Of a stretch of 15,556 nucleotides of DNA, positions 1 through 6,831 are shown in pieces. The stretch covers positions 1-15,556 of the forward strand of contig JAEWJS010000108.1 of NCBI GenBank assembly GCA_023386495.1, in the 5' to 3' direction. This DNA comes from Bacillota bacterium. Lineage in GTDB: Bacteria > Bacillota > Bacilli > Paenibacillales > Paenibacillaceae. The notes under the pieces are model-generated. The model saw nothing but the letters and a program-made list of their open reading frames with translations. It was not told where the DNA came from and ran no database searches. The translations under genes were made by a program, and so were the position numbers. Positions within the stretch are counted from its first letter, which is position 1; the number at the start of each line of letters is the position of its first letter.

Positions 1-52
1 GTCTATGCCAATGTCGTGCTCCGATGGTCCGTATGCGGTGTGGCCGGGCGAT

Positions 53-228
53 TTTGTTCGATATTTCGTACAAAGGTTCACTCCAATCGGCACTTTTCTT
101 GGGATTTGTACGATAATTCGTCTAATAATCGCGCCAAATCCGATTTTGCAGCCAATTTGTACGATTTATCACACAAACGCCCCGTTTTTTCCCCCTGACT
201 GATATTTTTGTACGATTATTCGTACAAA
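53..228. repeat. Array of four phased 22-bp inverted repeats (operator-like)
   Basis: Four 22-bp sites begin at 53, 105, 156 and 207, so they are spaced 52, 51 and 51 bp apart. The form is TTTGTACGA, four A/T-rich bases, then TCGTACAAA. The site at 207-228 has perfect 9-base arms. The site at 53-74 has one arm mismatch (TTTGTTCGA). The sites at 105-126 and 156-177 keep a perfect left arm and a decayed right arm. The intervening 29-30 bases differ but share a loosely similar middle in the first two. The pattern fits a dimeric repressor or activator binding repeatedly on nearly the same helix face, or a decayed tandem 51-bp repeat family. No gene is visible beside it on the left, so its target is unknown. 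Confidence 0.75.
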
Positions 229-453
229 GTTCCCCCCTCCTCCGCCGCCCACTCCACAGCCCATACAAAGTCCATCCTGGCAGAGTGTTGCTCGTGCGCG
301 GCCCTCCCCCTTCCGATCGGGGCTCTTGCCGCAACGACGGTTCAATACGTATGCGACATTGCCTGAAGCTTCTCCGAAATTATCGGAAGATGGCAACCTG
401 TCCGCAACTGTCATTCGGGGCAGACCGGACAGCGTCCGCCTTATAACATGCAC
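229..453. other. Non-coding stretch with one stem-loop
   Basis: No open frame here has a ribosome site or recognisable protein features. One imperfect hairpin lies at 359-396, with outer arms TTGCC/GGCAA and inner arms TTCTCCGA/TCGGAA around AATTA. It has no clear T-tract and no assigned role. Together with the repeat array this leaves roughly the first 450 bases without a supported gene. Confidence 0.5.
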
Positions 454-478
454 AAGCCGCGAGAGTCCCCCGCGGCTT
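454..478 (-). terminator. Hairpin terminator after the Calx-beta gene
   Basis: The arms AAGCCGCG (454-461) and CGCGGCTT (471-478) form an 8-bp GC-rich stem with a 9-base loop, about 60 bases past the stop of the Calx-beta gene. The T-tract is poor on the minus strand and only TTTA on the plus strand, so its strength is uncertain. Confidence 0.5.
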
Positions 479-540
479 TACTAATGCTCGCTCCGTTGTG
501 TACATGCTCGGCCGCGATAATCCCCGTTCCGAGCCGCCGT

Positions 541-1626
541 TCAATCGTTGTCGTGGATTCGAATCTTGGCTTGGTCAACATGTTGCTGGCTCGTTAATTG
601 CAAGTAGAAGTGCTCGGTCTTCTCTCTCTTCCGATCGTTGACCAACTTGATGGTGATCGTCTTCTTCTTCTCGCCCGGCTTGAACTTGACGACGCCTGAG
701 GCATGGACGTAATCCTTGCCCGCGATCGCGCTGCTGCTAATCGTCTGGTAATGCGCATAGGCTTCGCCATGCATGCTGCCTACGCGCTTGACGGTTATCT
801 TCACATCGCGGCTGCCCTCGGACACAGTATACCGATCCTTGTCGATGACGAGCTTCGCCGGCTTCGTCGGCTGCGCATCGTCATCTTGGATCTGTACCGT
901 CAGGCGCGTCACTGCGCCAAGCTTGCCGCCCCTTGGATCGCTGATCTCGACGACGAACTGCTCGGTCCCTTCACTGTTCCCGTCATCCAAGATCGGCACG
1001 CGAATCTCGCCATGCCAATCGCCGCCCGGCCCGCCGACACGGACGATTCCTTCGCTGTGGACGTAATCCACGCCGGCTTGCGCGGATTGCGCGACGGTAC
1101 GATAGGCGACCTCTGCCATGGACAGGCCGCTTCCATACTCGGCTTCGTTATGCACCGTGATGCTTAGAATATCGTCCGCCTCCTGGACGATTAGCGGCTC
1201 CTCGTCGAACGAGAACACCGAACGGTTGTTGTCTTCGATCGTCACCCGCAGCAGGCTGGGTTCGCCCAGCACGACATCCGGATCATCCGTGACCCAGCGA
1301 AGCAGCACCGTCTCTGTCGGTTCGATCTCATAGTCTTGGTAATTCAGCACGATCGCCACTTGGTCATGCAGGTCTTTCCACAGATAATAGTCCTCGCCTT
1401 CGACCGCTGTCCCGCCTACCACCTCAAGTCTGGCGGAGGAAGGCATCTTCCCTTCCACCTTGTATGGGATGTCGACATAGTCCCCCTGAATCTCTTGCGT
1501 GGCCAGCTCGCTCACGCCGAATGACAGCACACTCTTCTCTGACTCTGCCGCGCCAGCCTGCCCCGGAACAATGAGCGCGATCAGCATAGCCAATACAAGC
1601 AATCGAAATCTTACCTTCACAACCAT
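541..1626 (-). CDS. Secreted protein with three Calx-beta domains
   Basis: This 361-residue protein starts with a typical signal peptide (hydrophobic residues about 9-20, likely cleavage after the AGA-A stretch near 24-28). The mature part consists of three Calx-beta repeats, at about 32-133, 136-250 and 258-361. Each has the family pattern of a G-x-DY motif (GEDY, GVDY, GKDY), an acidic E-x-T-E turn and an ending such as IEDNN, IQDDD or IHDND. Calx-beta domains are calcium-binding beta-sandwiches found in adhesins and matrix proteins, so an extracellular structural or adhesive role is inferred. The ATG at 1626 lies only three bases from the AAGGAGG ribosome site. The GTG at 1620 is nine bases away and may be the true start, which would remove two residues. 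The gene is the last of the secreted-protein run. Confidence 0.85.
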   Translation of the reverse strand: MVVKVRFRLLVLAMLIALIVPGQAGAAESEKSVLSFGVSELATQEIQGDYVDIPYKVEGKMPSSARLEVVGGTAVEGEDYYLWKDLHDQVAIVLNYQDYEIEPTETVLLRWVTDDPDVVLGEPSLLRVTIEDNNRSVFSFDEEPLIVQEADDILSITVHNEAEYGSGLSMAEVAYRTVAQSAQAGVDYVHSEGIVRVGGPGGDWHGEIRVPILDDGNSEGTEQFVVEISDPRGGKLGAVTRLTVQIQDDDAQPTKPAKLVIDKDRYTVSEGSRDVKITVKRVGSMHGEAYAHYQTISSSAIAGKDYVHASGVVKFKPGEKKKTITIKLVNDRKREKTEHFYLQLTSQQHVDQAKIRIHDND

Positions 1627-1668
1627 TTGCCTCCTTCAGCTTTGCGACTTCTAGATTCCAATTTTTTA

Positions 1669-1697
1669 TATTTATGCATGAAGGTTTCCACATATGA
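1669..1697 (-). promoter_or_regulatory. Possible sporulation-type (SigE/SigK-like) promoter
   Basis: On the minus strand, TCATATG (1697-1691), 14 bases, then CATAAATA (1676-1669) loosely resembles SigE-class -35 and -10 elements upstream of the Calx-beta gene. The match is partial and no good SigA promoter competes in this gap. This is a weak inference. Confidence 0.2.
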
Positions 1698-1784
1698 GGG
1701 TGTTAGCTGATGAAGGAGGGATTTGGGCGAGACAGCGGGAGGCATGCCGTTACGTACATGATGCAAATGCCGGACTGCATCACA

Positions 1785-1816
1785 GCAAGCCCCGCTCCTC
1801 ATGGGGCGGGGCTTGC
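1785..1816 (-). terminator. Strong hairpin after the beta-helix gene
   Basis: A 14-bp stem runs GCAAGCCCCGCTCC (1785-1798), loop TCAT, then 1803-1816, with one T-G wobble. It lies 20 bases past the stop of the beta-helix gene. No T-run follows on either strand, so it may act as an mRNA 3' stabiliser or partial terminator, allowing read-through to the Calx-beta gene. Confidence 0.6.
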
Positions 1817-1836
1817 CGAAGCGCGCTTGCGGCGGC

Positions 1837-3387
1837 TTATTCGATATTCTGATCCTGATCATTGCCCTCGAACGTATTGCCGAGTCCAGTTCGGAAGTCC
1901 GTCTGTCCTTCCTCATAGAGCGGCATGAAGACGCCGATGCTGTTGTTCTTGAAGCTCGTATCCTGCACGATCGGTCCTAAGTCCTCTAACATCTTCACGC
2001 CGTATAGCGCGTGCGAGATGACCGTATGCTGCAACTGAATGGAGCCGAACTCCGTCCGGTCGCCGAATACGATGCCCATCCAGCCGGACTTCTTCTTCAC
2101 GCTGCCCGAGAACACGATCGGCTTCTCCCTCGTACCGACCGCCTCCAACCGGCCTTGGTACGAATTCGCGATCTCCAGGAATGTCTCAGGGCCCCACAGC
2201 GTCGTGATGCCAGGCTCGATCGTCAGCACCGGATTCGCCGGCCCTTCGATCGTTATCGAGATATCGGAGTCATACGGCACGCCCACATTACGCCAAGTCG
2301 TCGACCTGGTTAGAATGTCGTACGTCCCCTTGCTGCTGGTAACGCGGATAGCATCGATGGCGTTGCCGGTATATGTGCCTTGCGGGATCAAGTTGCTGCC
2401 CGGCAAGTCCGTGATGATCGGGAATCCGCCGCCGTACATGCCTGCTGCCGTGCCGCTGATCATAATGTTGCCGCTCTTCTCGGTTAATCGCGCATCGCCT
2501 GCTAGCCGAATGCCTGCGAACAGGCTGTTCTTGATTTCCGTATCCTTGAGCGTCAGCGTCAGCTCCATGTCGGCAGCCCCAAGATGGACGGCCCCGTAGT
2601 CGCCGCCGGCATATTCGATCCGCGCGCCGTTGATCGATGCCCGATCCAGCAACGCAGCCTCGCCGAAGTAGATGCCCTTCCAGTAGCCGGGCTTCGGCCC
2701 GGCGCTGTCCGCCGTCAGGACGACCGGCTTGGCAGCCGTCCCTTGGATGACCAGCCCGCCCGGCTCGAATTCGCCAACGCGCAGCGAAGCATCCTTCTCG
2801 AATCGAATGACTGCGCCTGCTTCGATCGTCAGGACAGGACTATTCAGCCCGCCAATGACGAAGTCGTCCTTCACGAAGTGCGGGCTCCCGCATGCCGTCC
2901 AAGTCTCGCCTGCCGGGTTGATCGTCCCGCTATGCACTTGACCCCCGTTGCAGACGTTCCCCGATGTCTGGATCGTGATGACGCCTCGCGCGTTATCGAC
3001 GCCTACCGTCGCGCCAAGCGCTTCCGATACGAAGCGCAGCGGCACGAACACCGATTGGTCAATGACCATCGGCGGCACGTCGAGCGTGACGCCCTTCTGG
3101 TTCACGCTGGCTGCCACGTCGTTCACCCGGAGCACGATCACCGTGCTTCCCTTCGTTGCCGTGACGGTCTGCGTCTTCGATGCCCAGTCCACCTTGGCTT
3201 CCAGCTTCTCAAAAATCGCCCGCAACGGCACCAGCGTCCGGCCTCCCACCACATAAGCATCTGCGCCCAGCTTCTGGCCGCCGATCTCGACCGCGATTCT
3301 GGCATTCGTGCTTGCCGCGGACAGCGGCAGGCTTGCGATGCCAGACAGTACGATGGCAACCAGCAGCACCAACATTCTCTTCATCAT
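1837..3387 (-). CDS. Secreted stalk-domain (copper amine oxidase N-like) protein with duplicated beta-helix module
   Basis: The product has 516 residues. A signal peptide (1-25, cleavage near LSAAS) is followed by a copper-amine-oxidase-N/stalk domain at about 28-141, with the landmarks GRTLVPLRAIFEKL and FVPLRFVSEALGA. From 144 on it is a right-handed beta-helix-like protein built on a duplicated module. Each copy opens with a TW stretch, passes through PVLTIEAG or PVLTIEPG and KPVVLT or KPIVFS, and ends in WKGIYFG or WMGIVFG. The first half has two cysteines (146, 166) that could form a disulfide. The stalk domain alone does not imply amine oxidase activity. A wall-associated binding role is inferred. 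The ATG at 3387 has GGAGGG seven bases upstream. The gene begins 20 bases after the preceding frame and is probably co-transcribed with it. Confidence 0.85.
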   Translation of the reverse strand: MMKRMLVLLVAIVLSGIASLPLSAASTNARIAVEIGGQKLGADAYVVGGRTLVPLRAIFEKLEAKVDWASKTQTVTATKGSTVIVLRVNDVAASVNQKGVTLDVPPMVIDQSVFVPLRFVSEALGATVGVDNARGVITIQTSGNVCNGGQVHSGTINPAGETWTACGSPHFVKDDFVIGGLNSPVLTIEAGAVIRFEKDASLRVGEFEPGGLVIQGTAAKPVVLTADSAGPKPGYWKGIYFGEAALLDRASINGARIEYAGGDYGAVHLGAADMELTLTLKDTEIKNSLFAGIRLAGDARLTEKSGNIMISGTAAGMYGGGFPIITDLPGSNLIPQGTYTGNAIDAIRVTSSKGTYDILTRSTTWRNVGVPYDSDISITIEGPANPVLTIEPGITTLWGPETFLEIANSYQGRLEAVGTREKPIVFSGSVKKKSGWMGIVFGDRTEFGSIQLQHTVISHALYGVKMLEDLGPIVQDTSFKNNSIGVFMPLYEEGQTDFRTGLGNTFEGNDQDQNIE

Positions 3388-3407
3388 TCGTTACCCTCCG
3401 TTATGGC

Positions 3408-3788
3408 TTATGGTATTGCGACCTTGATCGCAACCCGCTTCGTCGTGCCGTAAATATCGTCCCAATCCGCCGTCGTCACGGATTCCGCGTACCGCTTCTC
3501 GCCCCATGCCGAGACGAGCAGCGGCATCGGCTCCATGCCTCTCGGCGCCCACCTAGCCGTAATCGTATACTTCGCGATCGGCACCTCTTCCAGACCGGGA
3601 CCGTCCGGCGAGAAGCGGCTCATCGCCCGAATGACTTCCCCTTCGCTGCCGTCGATGAGACGCGACACCGGCGTCAGCGTCAGCTCGACCTCGTCGAGGG
3701 AGAATTCCGGCAGACTCTCGTCATCCGGATAGTCATCGATATCGATGATGACCTTGGCGTGAATGTCTTGCCAGACAAAATCCCGCAC
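3408..3788 (-). CDS. Detached C-terminal half of the stalk/CarboxypepD_reg protein
   Basis: This 126-residue frame starts with GTG at 3788 and lies in the same reading frame as the upstream stalk-domain gene, only two codons after that gene's TAG. It has no signal peptide and no hydrophobic segment. It is beta-rich and acidic, and is unlike a free cytoplasmic protein. The GGGGG run sits only two bases from the GTG, which makes a poor ribosome site. The simplest reading is that it is the C-terminal part of a protein of about 386 residues broken by a nonsense codon, or reached by stop-codon read-through. A sequencing error is also possible. A truly separate cistron with translational coupling is the alternative. 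I do not recognise the domain itself. Confidence 0.6.
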   Translation of the reverse strand: MRDFVWQDIHAKVIIDIDDYPDDESLPEFSLDEVELTLTPVSRLIDGSEGEVIRAMSRFSPDGPGLEEVPIAKYTITARWAPRGMEPMPLLVSAWGEKRYAESVTTADWDDIYGTTKRVAIKVAIP

Positions 3789-3794
3789 CGCCCC

Positions 3795-4568
3795 CTAATT
3801 AGCCCCGAACGGCCGATCGACGACGGAAGTCAGGTTGAAGGCGTGCACGTTGCCCTCGAACTTCTGCTCATAGTAGCTGATCATGTTATAGGTCGTGTTC
3901 AGCTCCGGCAGATCGATCCGATAGTAGCCATCCGCATCGGTGTAGGCGGTCAGGTAGCTGTCGCGGGCCAATTGATTGTCCGCGATAATCTCCACGCCTT
4001 CCATCGGCTGCCCCAGCCGGTCCGTTACGCGACCCTGCACAACATATGCCTCCGCCACAGCCGGCTTCGACTGCACAGGAGCATCGGTTGCTGCGCCGGA
4101 GTTGGGCTTGGCGCTGCCGGGCTTCACGCCGCCCGTCCCGCCATTCCTCTTGACTGACACGACATTGCGCTTGCTGTCATAGCCGACCTCCGCCCCGAGC
4201 GCCTCCGAGACGAAGCGGAGCGGCACGAACGTGCGTCCTTGAATATCCATCGGCGCCACATCGAGCTTCACGGTCATGCCGTTCACGCGCGCGTTCGCGG
4301 TGCCGTACGTCAGCTTCACGGTCGTATCGCCTTTGGAGGCCGTTACCGTCCGAGTACCCGCATCCCAGTCGACACTAGCCTCTAGCTGTTCGAAAATCGC
4401 CCGCATCGGCACCAACGTCCTGCCGTCCACCGCATACGCTTCTGCACCGAGTACACTCCCGTCCACTTCGACGGCGATCCGCTTCCCCCCGCCCTGAGCC
4501 GCTGCCGGGACAATCACCGCGACAGACAGCACAACCGCAGCGAGGATGAGCATCATTCTTCTCATCAT
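3795..4568 (-). CDS. Secreted stalk-domain protein with carboxypeptidase-regulatory-like domain, probably truncated
   Basis: The product has 257 residues. The signal peptide covers 1-24 (cleavage after AAA). A copper-amine-oxidase-N/stalk domain spans about 28-142, with GRTLVPMRAIFEQL and FVPLRFVSEALGAEVGYD. A Gly/Pro/Ser/Ala linker (143-172) follows. A carboxypeptidase-regulatory-like beta-sandwich begins at about 174 with VVQGRVTDRLGQPMEGV and TDADGYYRIDLP. This fold normally runs 80-90 residues, and the TAG at 3797-3795 falls near its end with clear in-frame coding continuing beyond. The start at 4568 has GGAAGGAG six bases upstream. The stalk domain is strongly similar to that of the next gene, so the two are paralogous fusions. 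The role is inferred to be extracellular. Confidence 0.85.
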   Translation of the reverse strand: MMRRMMLILAAVVLSVAVIVPAAAQGGGKRIAVEVDGSVLGAEAYAVDGRTLVPMRAIFEQLEASVDWDAGTRTVTASKGDTTVKLTYGTANARVNGMTVKLDVAPMDIQGRTFVPLRFVSEALGAEVGYDSKRNVVSVKRNGGTGGVKPGSAKPNSGAATDAPVQSKPAVAEAYVVQGRVTDRLGQPMEGVEIIADNQLARDSYLTAYTDADGYYRIDLPELNTTYNMISYYEQKFEGNVHAFNLTSVVDRPFGAN

Positions 4569-4614
4569 TCATGACTCCTTCCGCTCATAACTCTACGAAC
4601 GCTCCGGGCTGCCG

Positions 4615-5364
4615 CTATTCCGTGACGATGCTGCCGCCCGCGATCCGGTCGCCTGAATTGCCGGACGGATCGGTTATGCCGTCGTCTTCTTTCGCATGAA
4701 TAATCAGCGATCTGCCCCATACGGAAGTCGCAGCCCCTCTCTCCATCGTCGCGCCTTCCACGAAGAAATGTGCGCTTACCGTACCGTCCGCTTGCACCTC
4801 CAAGTTGCTCAGATCGCCCAAGTGATGGCCGTCCGCATGATGATGCCCGTGTTTTTTGCCATGCGGATTGAAGTGTCCCCCTGCCGTGGCCAGGTCATTG
4901 CCCTGAATCGGCTTCTCATGCAGATGGAATCCATGCTTGCCCGGCGTCAGACCGGAAGCTTCGACATGAACGTTCACGCCATCCTCGCCTTGCGACAGCG
5001 TGGCATGACCGATCGCGGCGCCGTTCACGTCCTTCAGCATGACCTCTGCCTCGCCGATCCAGATCGTCTTGGTCTCGCCTTCCCACTGCAGCGGCATATT
5101 GAGCAGCTCGCCCACTCTGCGGACCGGCACATAGGTCGTTCCTTGATACAGAATCGACTCCGGCACCAGCGCGCCTTGGTTGTTATACTGGCCGTCCTTC
5201 GAGGAGCGATCTTCGCCCACTACCATGAATCGCAGCTTATCGAACCCTGCCGTGATCGTCTTCGTCTGCGTCTCCGGCTGCGCCATCGCAATGCCCGAGA
5301 ACAATAAAGATCCGCATACGAAACCCGCCGCCAACTGCTTCAATCCATAATGCTTCTTCGCCAT
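4615..5364 (-). CDS. Secreted stalk domain fused to Cu/Zn superoxide dismutase
   Basis: The product has 249 residues. The signal peptide is about 1-29 (cleavage at AMA-Q). A divergent stalk/copper-amine-oxidase-N segment covers 36-104 (TTYVPVRRVGELL). A Cu/Zn superoxide dismutase domain spans 106-249. By family alignment, copper ligands are His147 and His149 (GFHLHE), His164 (GGHFNP) and His223 (SLIIHAKEDD). Zinc ligands are His164, His172, His181 and Asp184 (HLGDL). Arg240 (GNSGDRIAGG) matches the catalytic arginine. The two disulfide cysteines of classical SodC are absent. A histidine-rich loop (residues 172-181) may bind extra metal. It should dismutate superoxide outside the membrane. AAGGAAG lies two bases before the ATG, closer than usual. 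The gene is probably first in the secreted-protein run, 46 bases ahead of the next. Confidence 0.88.
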   Translation of the reverse strand: MAKKHYGLKQLAAGFVCGSLLFSGIAMAQPETQTKTITAGFDKLRFMVVGEDRSSKDGQYNNQGALVPESILYQGTTYVPVRRVGELLNMPLQWEGETKTIWIGEAEVMLKDVNGAAIGHATLSQGEDGVNVHVEASGLTPGKHGFHLHEKPIQGNDLATAGGHFNPHGKKHGHHHADGHHLGDLSNLEVQADGTVSAHFFVEGATMERGAATSVWGRSLIIHAKEDDGITDPSGNSGDRIAGGSIVTE

Positions 5365-5417
5365 AACTTCCTTGCACCATCCATTCCTGATCGATATTGG
5401 GATACCTGAGACCGTAT

Positions 5418-5447
5418 GTTACAGGAACGATCCGAAGATCATGTCAA
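5418..5447 (-). promoter_or_regulatory. Candidate SigA promoter for the SodC-led run
   Basis: On the minus strand TTGACA (5447-5442), 18 bases, then TGTAAC (5423-5418) gives a consensus -35 with a moderate -10, about 50 bases before the SodC-fusion start. A second TTGACA lies at 5458-5453, giving an 11-bp direct repeat that could be part of an operator. Confidence 0.4.
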
Positions 5448-5565
5448 GAAGCTGTCAATATATTGCGAAGATCCTGCGAGGATTGCGCATACCTCCCCGC
5501 TATGGTCCAAGCCGTCCATCATCCGCAGACATAGACCAGCTATAGAATACGAGGAGGTGACCCTA

Positions 5566-6000
5566 TTGACCAGATTGCTAGATGCTCGAACCTCGCAGAA
5601 TGCCAGCTACGGCTTCTCGATCAGCCTGCCGCTTCAGCCTGACACGCCTACGATCATAGGCACGATAGGTCTGGACGTAACGGGAGCTTCAGGCATCCTT
5701 CGCGTCATGTTCGGCGCAACCGCCGTCATTGTGCCGCCCGAGGTGCTGCCGCCCGGCACTTTCCTTGCGCTCGGTGTCCTGCTCGGCACAGTATTCGATC
5801 AAGGCTCGTTAGTCGCCTATGAAGTGCTGCCGCTCGGGCCCGGTGCCCAAGGCGTACGGATCCTGTCGCTCAACGCTTCGCACTACAATGTACCCTATCC
5901 GCCATCGAACGAGCTTATCTATTCGCTTGTACTGTATTCCACGATCGGCGGATTGCGCGTCGGCCCGGAGAGCTTCTACGCCACCGCTTACTGTGATTGA
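5566..6000 (+). CDS. Uncharacterised beta-rich protein, TTG start
   Basis: A full-strength ribosome site GGAGGTGA (5553-5560) lies five bases before a TTG at 5566, giving a 144-residue protein. The frame continues upstream to an ATG at 5416, but that extension has no ribosome site and a composition unlike the rest, so I prefer TTG. There is no signal peptide. The product is made of alternating hydrophobic strands with many Pro/Gly/Thr, and ends GPESFYATAYCD with a lone cysteine. The pattern suggests a small beta-sandwich, possibly C1q/TNF-like as in some spore-surface proteins. That is a guess from texture, not a recognised family. It stands alone, divergent from the SodC-led run and convergent with the YdeI-type gene. 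Confidence 0.7.
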   Translation: MTRLLDARTSQNASYGFSISLPLQPDTPTIIGTIGLDVTGASGILRVMFGATAVIVPPEVLPPGTFLALGVLLGTVFDQGSLVAYEVLPLGPGAQGVRILSLNASHYNVPYPPSNELIYSLVLYSTIGGLRVGPESFYATAYCD

Positions 6001-6020
6001 CAGGACCGAATCCGCACGTC

Positions 6021-6059
6021 AAAAAGCGCTCCCCCGCGCAATTTGCGTGGAGAGCGCTT
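6021..6059 (-). terminator. Rho-independent terminator between convergent genes
   Basis: The arms AAGCGCTC (6024-6031) and GAGCGCTT (6052-6059) enclose an inner partly paired CCGCGCA/TGCGTGG stem. On the minus strand the stem is followed by TTTTT, so it chiefly terminates the YdeI-type gene. It may also serve the plus-strand gene ending at 6000. Confidence 0.8.
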
Positions 6060-6093
6060 CATAGGCTCGAGTATTGCATAATGTCCCCCAGTC

Positions 6094-6648
6094 CTAAAGC
6101 AGCCTGCCGCCATCGTTCCATTGCCCATACAGCTTATTCACTCGCGTATGCTCAATGAATTTCGTCAAGCGGCTTCGGTACAGCTCGGCATCCTGCCTTA
6201 CGGACTGGATGTTGTCGATCCGGATGCGCACATAGAGCGCCGGCAGCGATTCGAAATTGCGATAGAGCTCCTCGTCTTGGCGCAATTCCGCAATAATCGC
6301 CTCATCGACTCGGAACGATCCCTCGTCCATCGCCGGCAGCACCGCACGGCCCGCATCGGTCATCAGCCCGACACGCTCCAAGTGCCGGACCCGCTCTTTG
6401 TTAAGCTCCGTCCAATTGCTTCCCTTGCGCCTCGGCGAGAATCGCTGCGCCAACCGGCCGTCATCCGTCTTCTTCTTGGTGCTGTCTACCCAACCGAAGC
6501 ACAGCGCCTCCTCGACCGTATCGAGATAACTGACCGCTTGGGGATCGGTCAGAATAAGCCAGCAATAATCCACGGCAGCATGATTCTCCTGCAGCCACTC
6601 CCGCCATTGCTCGCGCGTGTCGGCTTGGACAATTCGATCGATGATCAT
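6094..6648 (-). CDS. YdeI/OmdA (OmpD-associated) family protein
   Basis: This 184-residue protein carries the family signature VEEALCFGWVDSTKKK (about 45-60), then RFSPRRKGSNWTELN (69-83), with the conserved ERVGLMTDAGR at 91-101. It ends GQWNDGGRLL, near the family's usual length. Members are soluble bacterial proteins named for links to bacteriocin resistance or outer-membrane protein expression. In Firmicutes the function is not established. The start at 6648 has AAGGAGG nine bases upstream. It is a single-gene unit, with a candidate promoter at 6689-6723 and a good terminator at 6021-6059. Confidence 0.88.
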   Translation of the reverse strand: MIIDRIVQADTREQWREWLQENHAAVDYCWLILTDPQAVSYLDTVEEALCFGWVDSTKKKTDDGRLAQRFSPRRKGSNWTELNKERVRHLERVGLMTDAGRAVLPAMDEGSFRVDEAIIAELRQDEELYRNFESLPALYVRIRIDNIQSVRQDAELYRSRLTKFIEHTRVNKLYGQWNDGGRLL

Positions 6649-6688
6649 GTGCGGTCGCCTCCTTGGCTATCCATTGTGCGTTACCGCC

Positions 6689-6723
6689 ATTATAAGCGAA
6701 CGTTGCTGACACCTGTATGTCAG
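6689..6723 (-). promoter_or_regulatory. Candidate -10 box with overlapping inverted repeat
   Basis: A consensus TATAAT lies on the minus strand at 6694-6689, about 40 bases before the YdeI-type start. No good -35 is seen at 17 bases. In that place sits an inverted repeat, CTGACA (6706-6711) and TGTCAG (6718-6723), which could bind a regulator. The intergenic region is shared with the divergent toxin-antitoxin pair. Confidence 0.4.
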
Positions 6724-6790
6724 TGTGAAACGTTAACGGGTAGAAGGATCTTTTCCGCTGGCAAGATGTATCAATTCTCAAGTAAGGGTG

Positions 6791-6804
6791 TATACATATG
6801 TATA
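6791..6804 (+). promoter_or_regulatory. Perfect 14-bp palindrome ahead of the antitoxin gene
   Basis: TATACATATGTATA is a perfect palindrome centred 34 bases before the antitoxin ATG, and a related GTATAC recurs at 6826-6831 just before the start. It overlaps plausible -10 sequences. Antitoxins of the AbrB/MazE fold commonly bind such sites to autoregulate, so it is inferred to be the operator. Confidence 0.5.
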
Positions 6805-6831
6805 TACAGACTTCGTTGGAAGGGGTATACT

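Noticed and set aside
1..22. A possible fifth repeat unit in phase with the array
   Set aside because: TCGTGCT falls at the expected place (14-20), but the left arm does not match, so it is no better than chance.
53..228. CRISPR-like look (22-bp repeats, 29-30-base intervals)
   Set aside because: The repeats are too short and too divergent from each other, only four exist, and no cas gene is present. The dyad symmetry fits protein binding better.
169..453. 94-residue minus-strand frame beginning GTG
   Set aside because: It has no ribosome site and a low-complexity glycine run, and it runs through the operator array. It is most likely non-coding.
2584..4157. Long plus-strand frames opposite the stalk-domain genes
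   Set aside because: They are Arg/Pro/His-rich, lack ribosome sites and are antisense to well-supported secreted proteins. They are shadows of GC-rich coding DNA.
5416..5565. ATG start at 5416 for the beta-rich protein
   Set aside because: It has no ribosome site, and the extension differs in character and overlaps the divergent promoter. TTG 5566 has GGAGGTGA.
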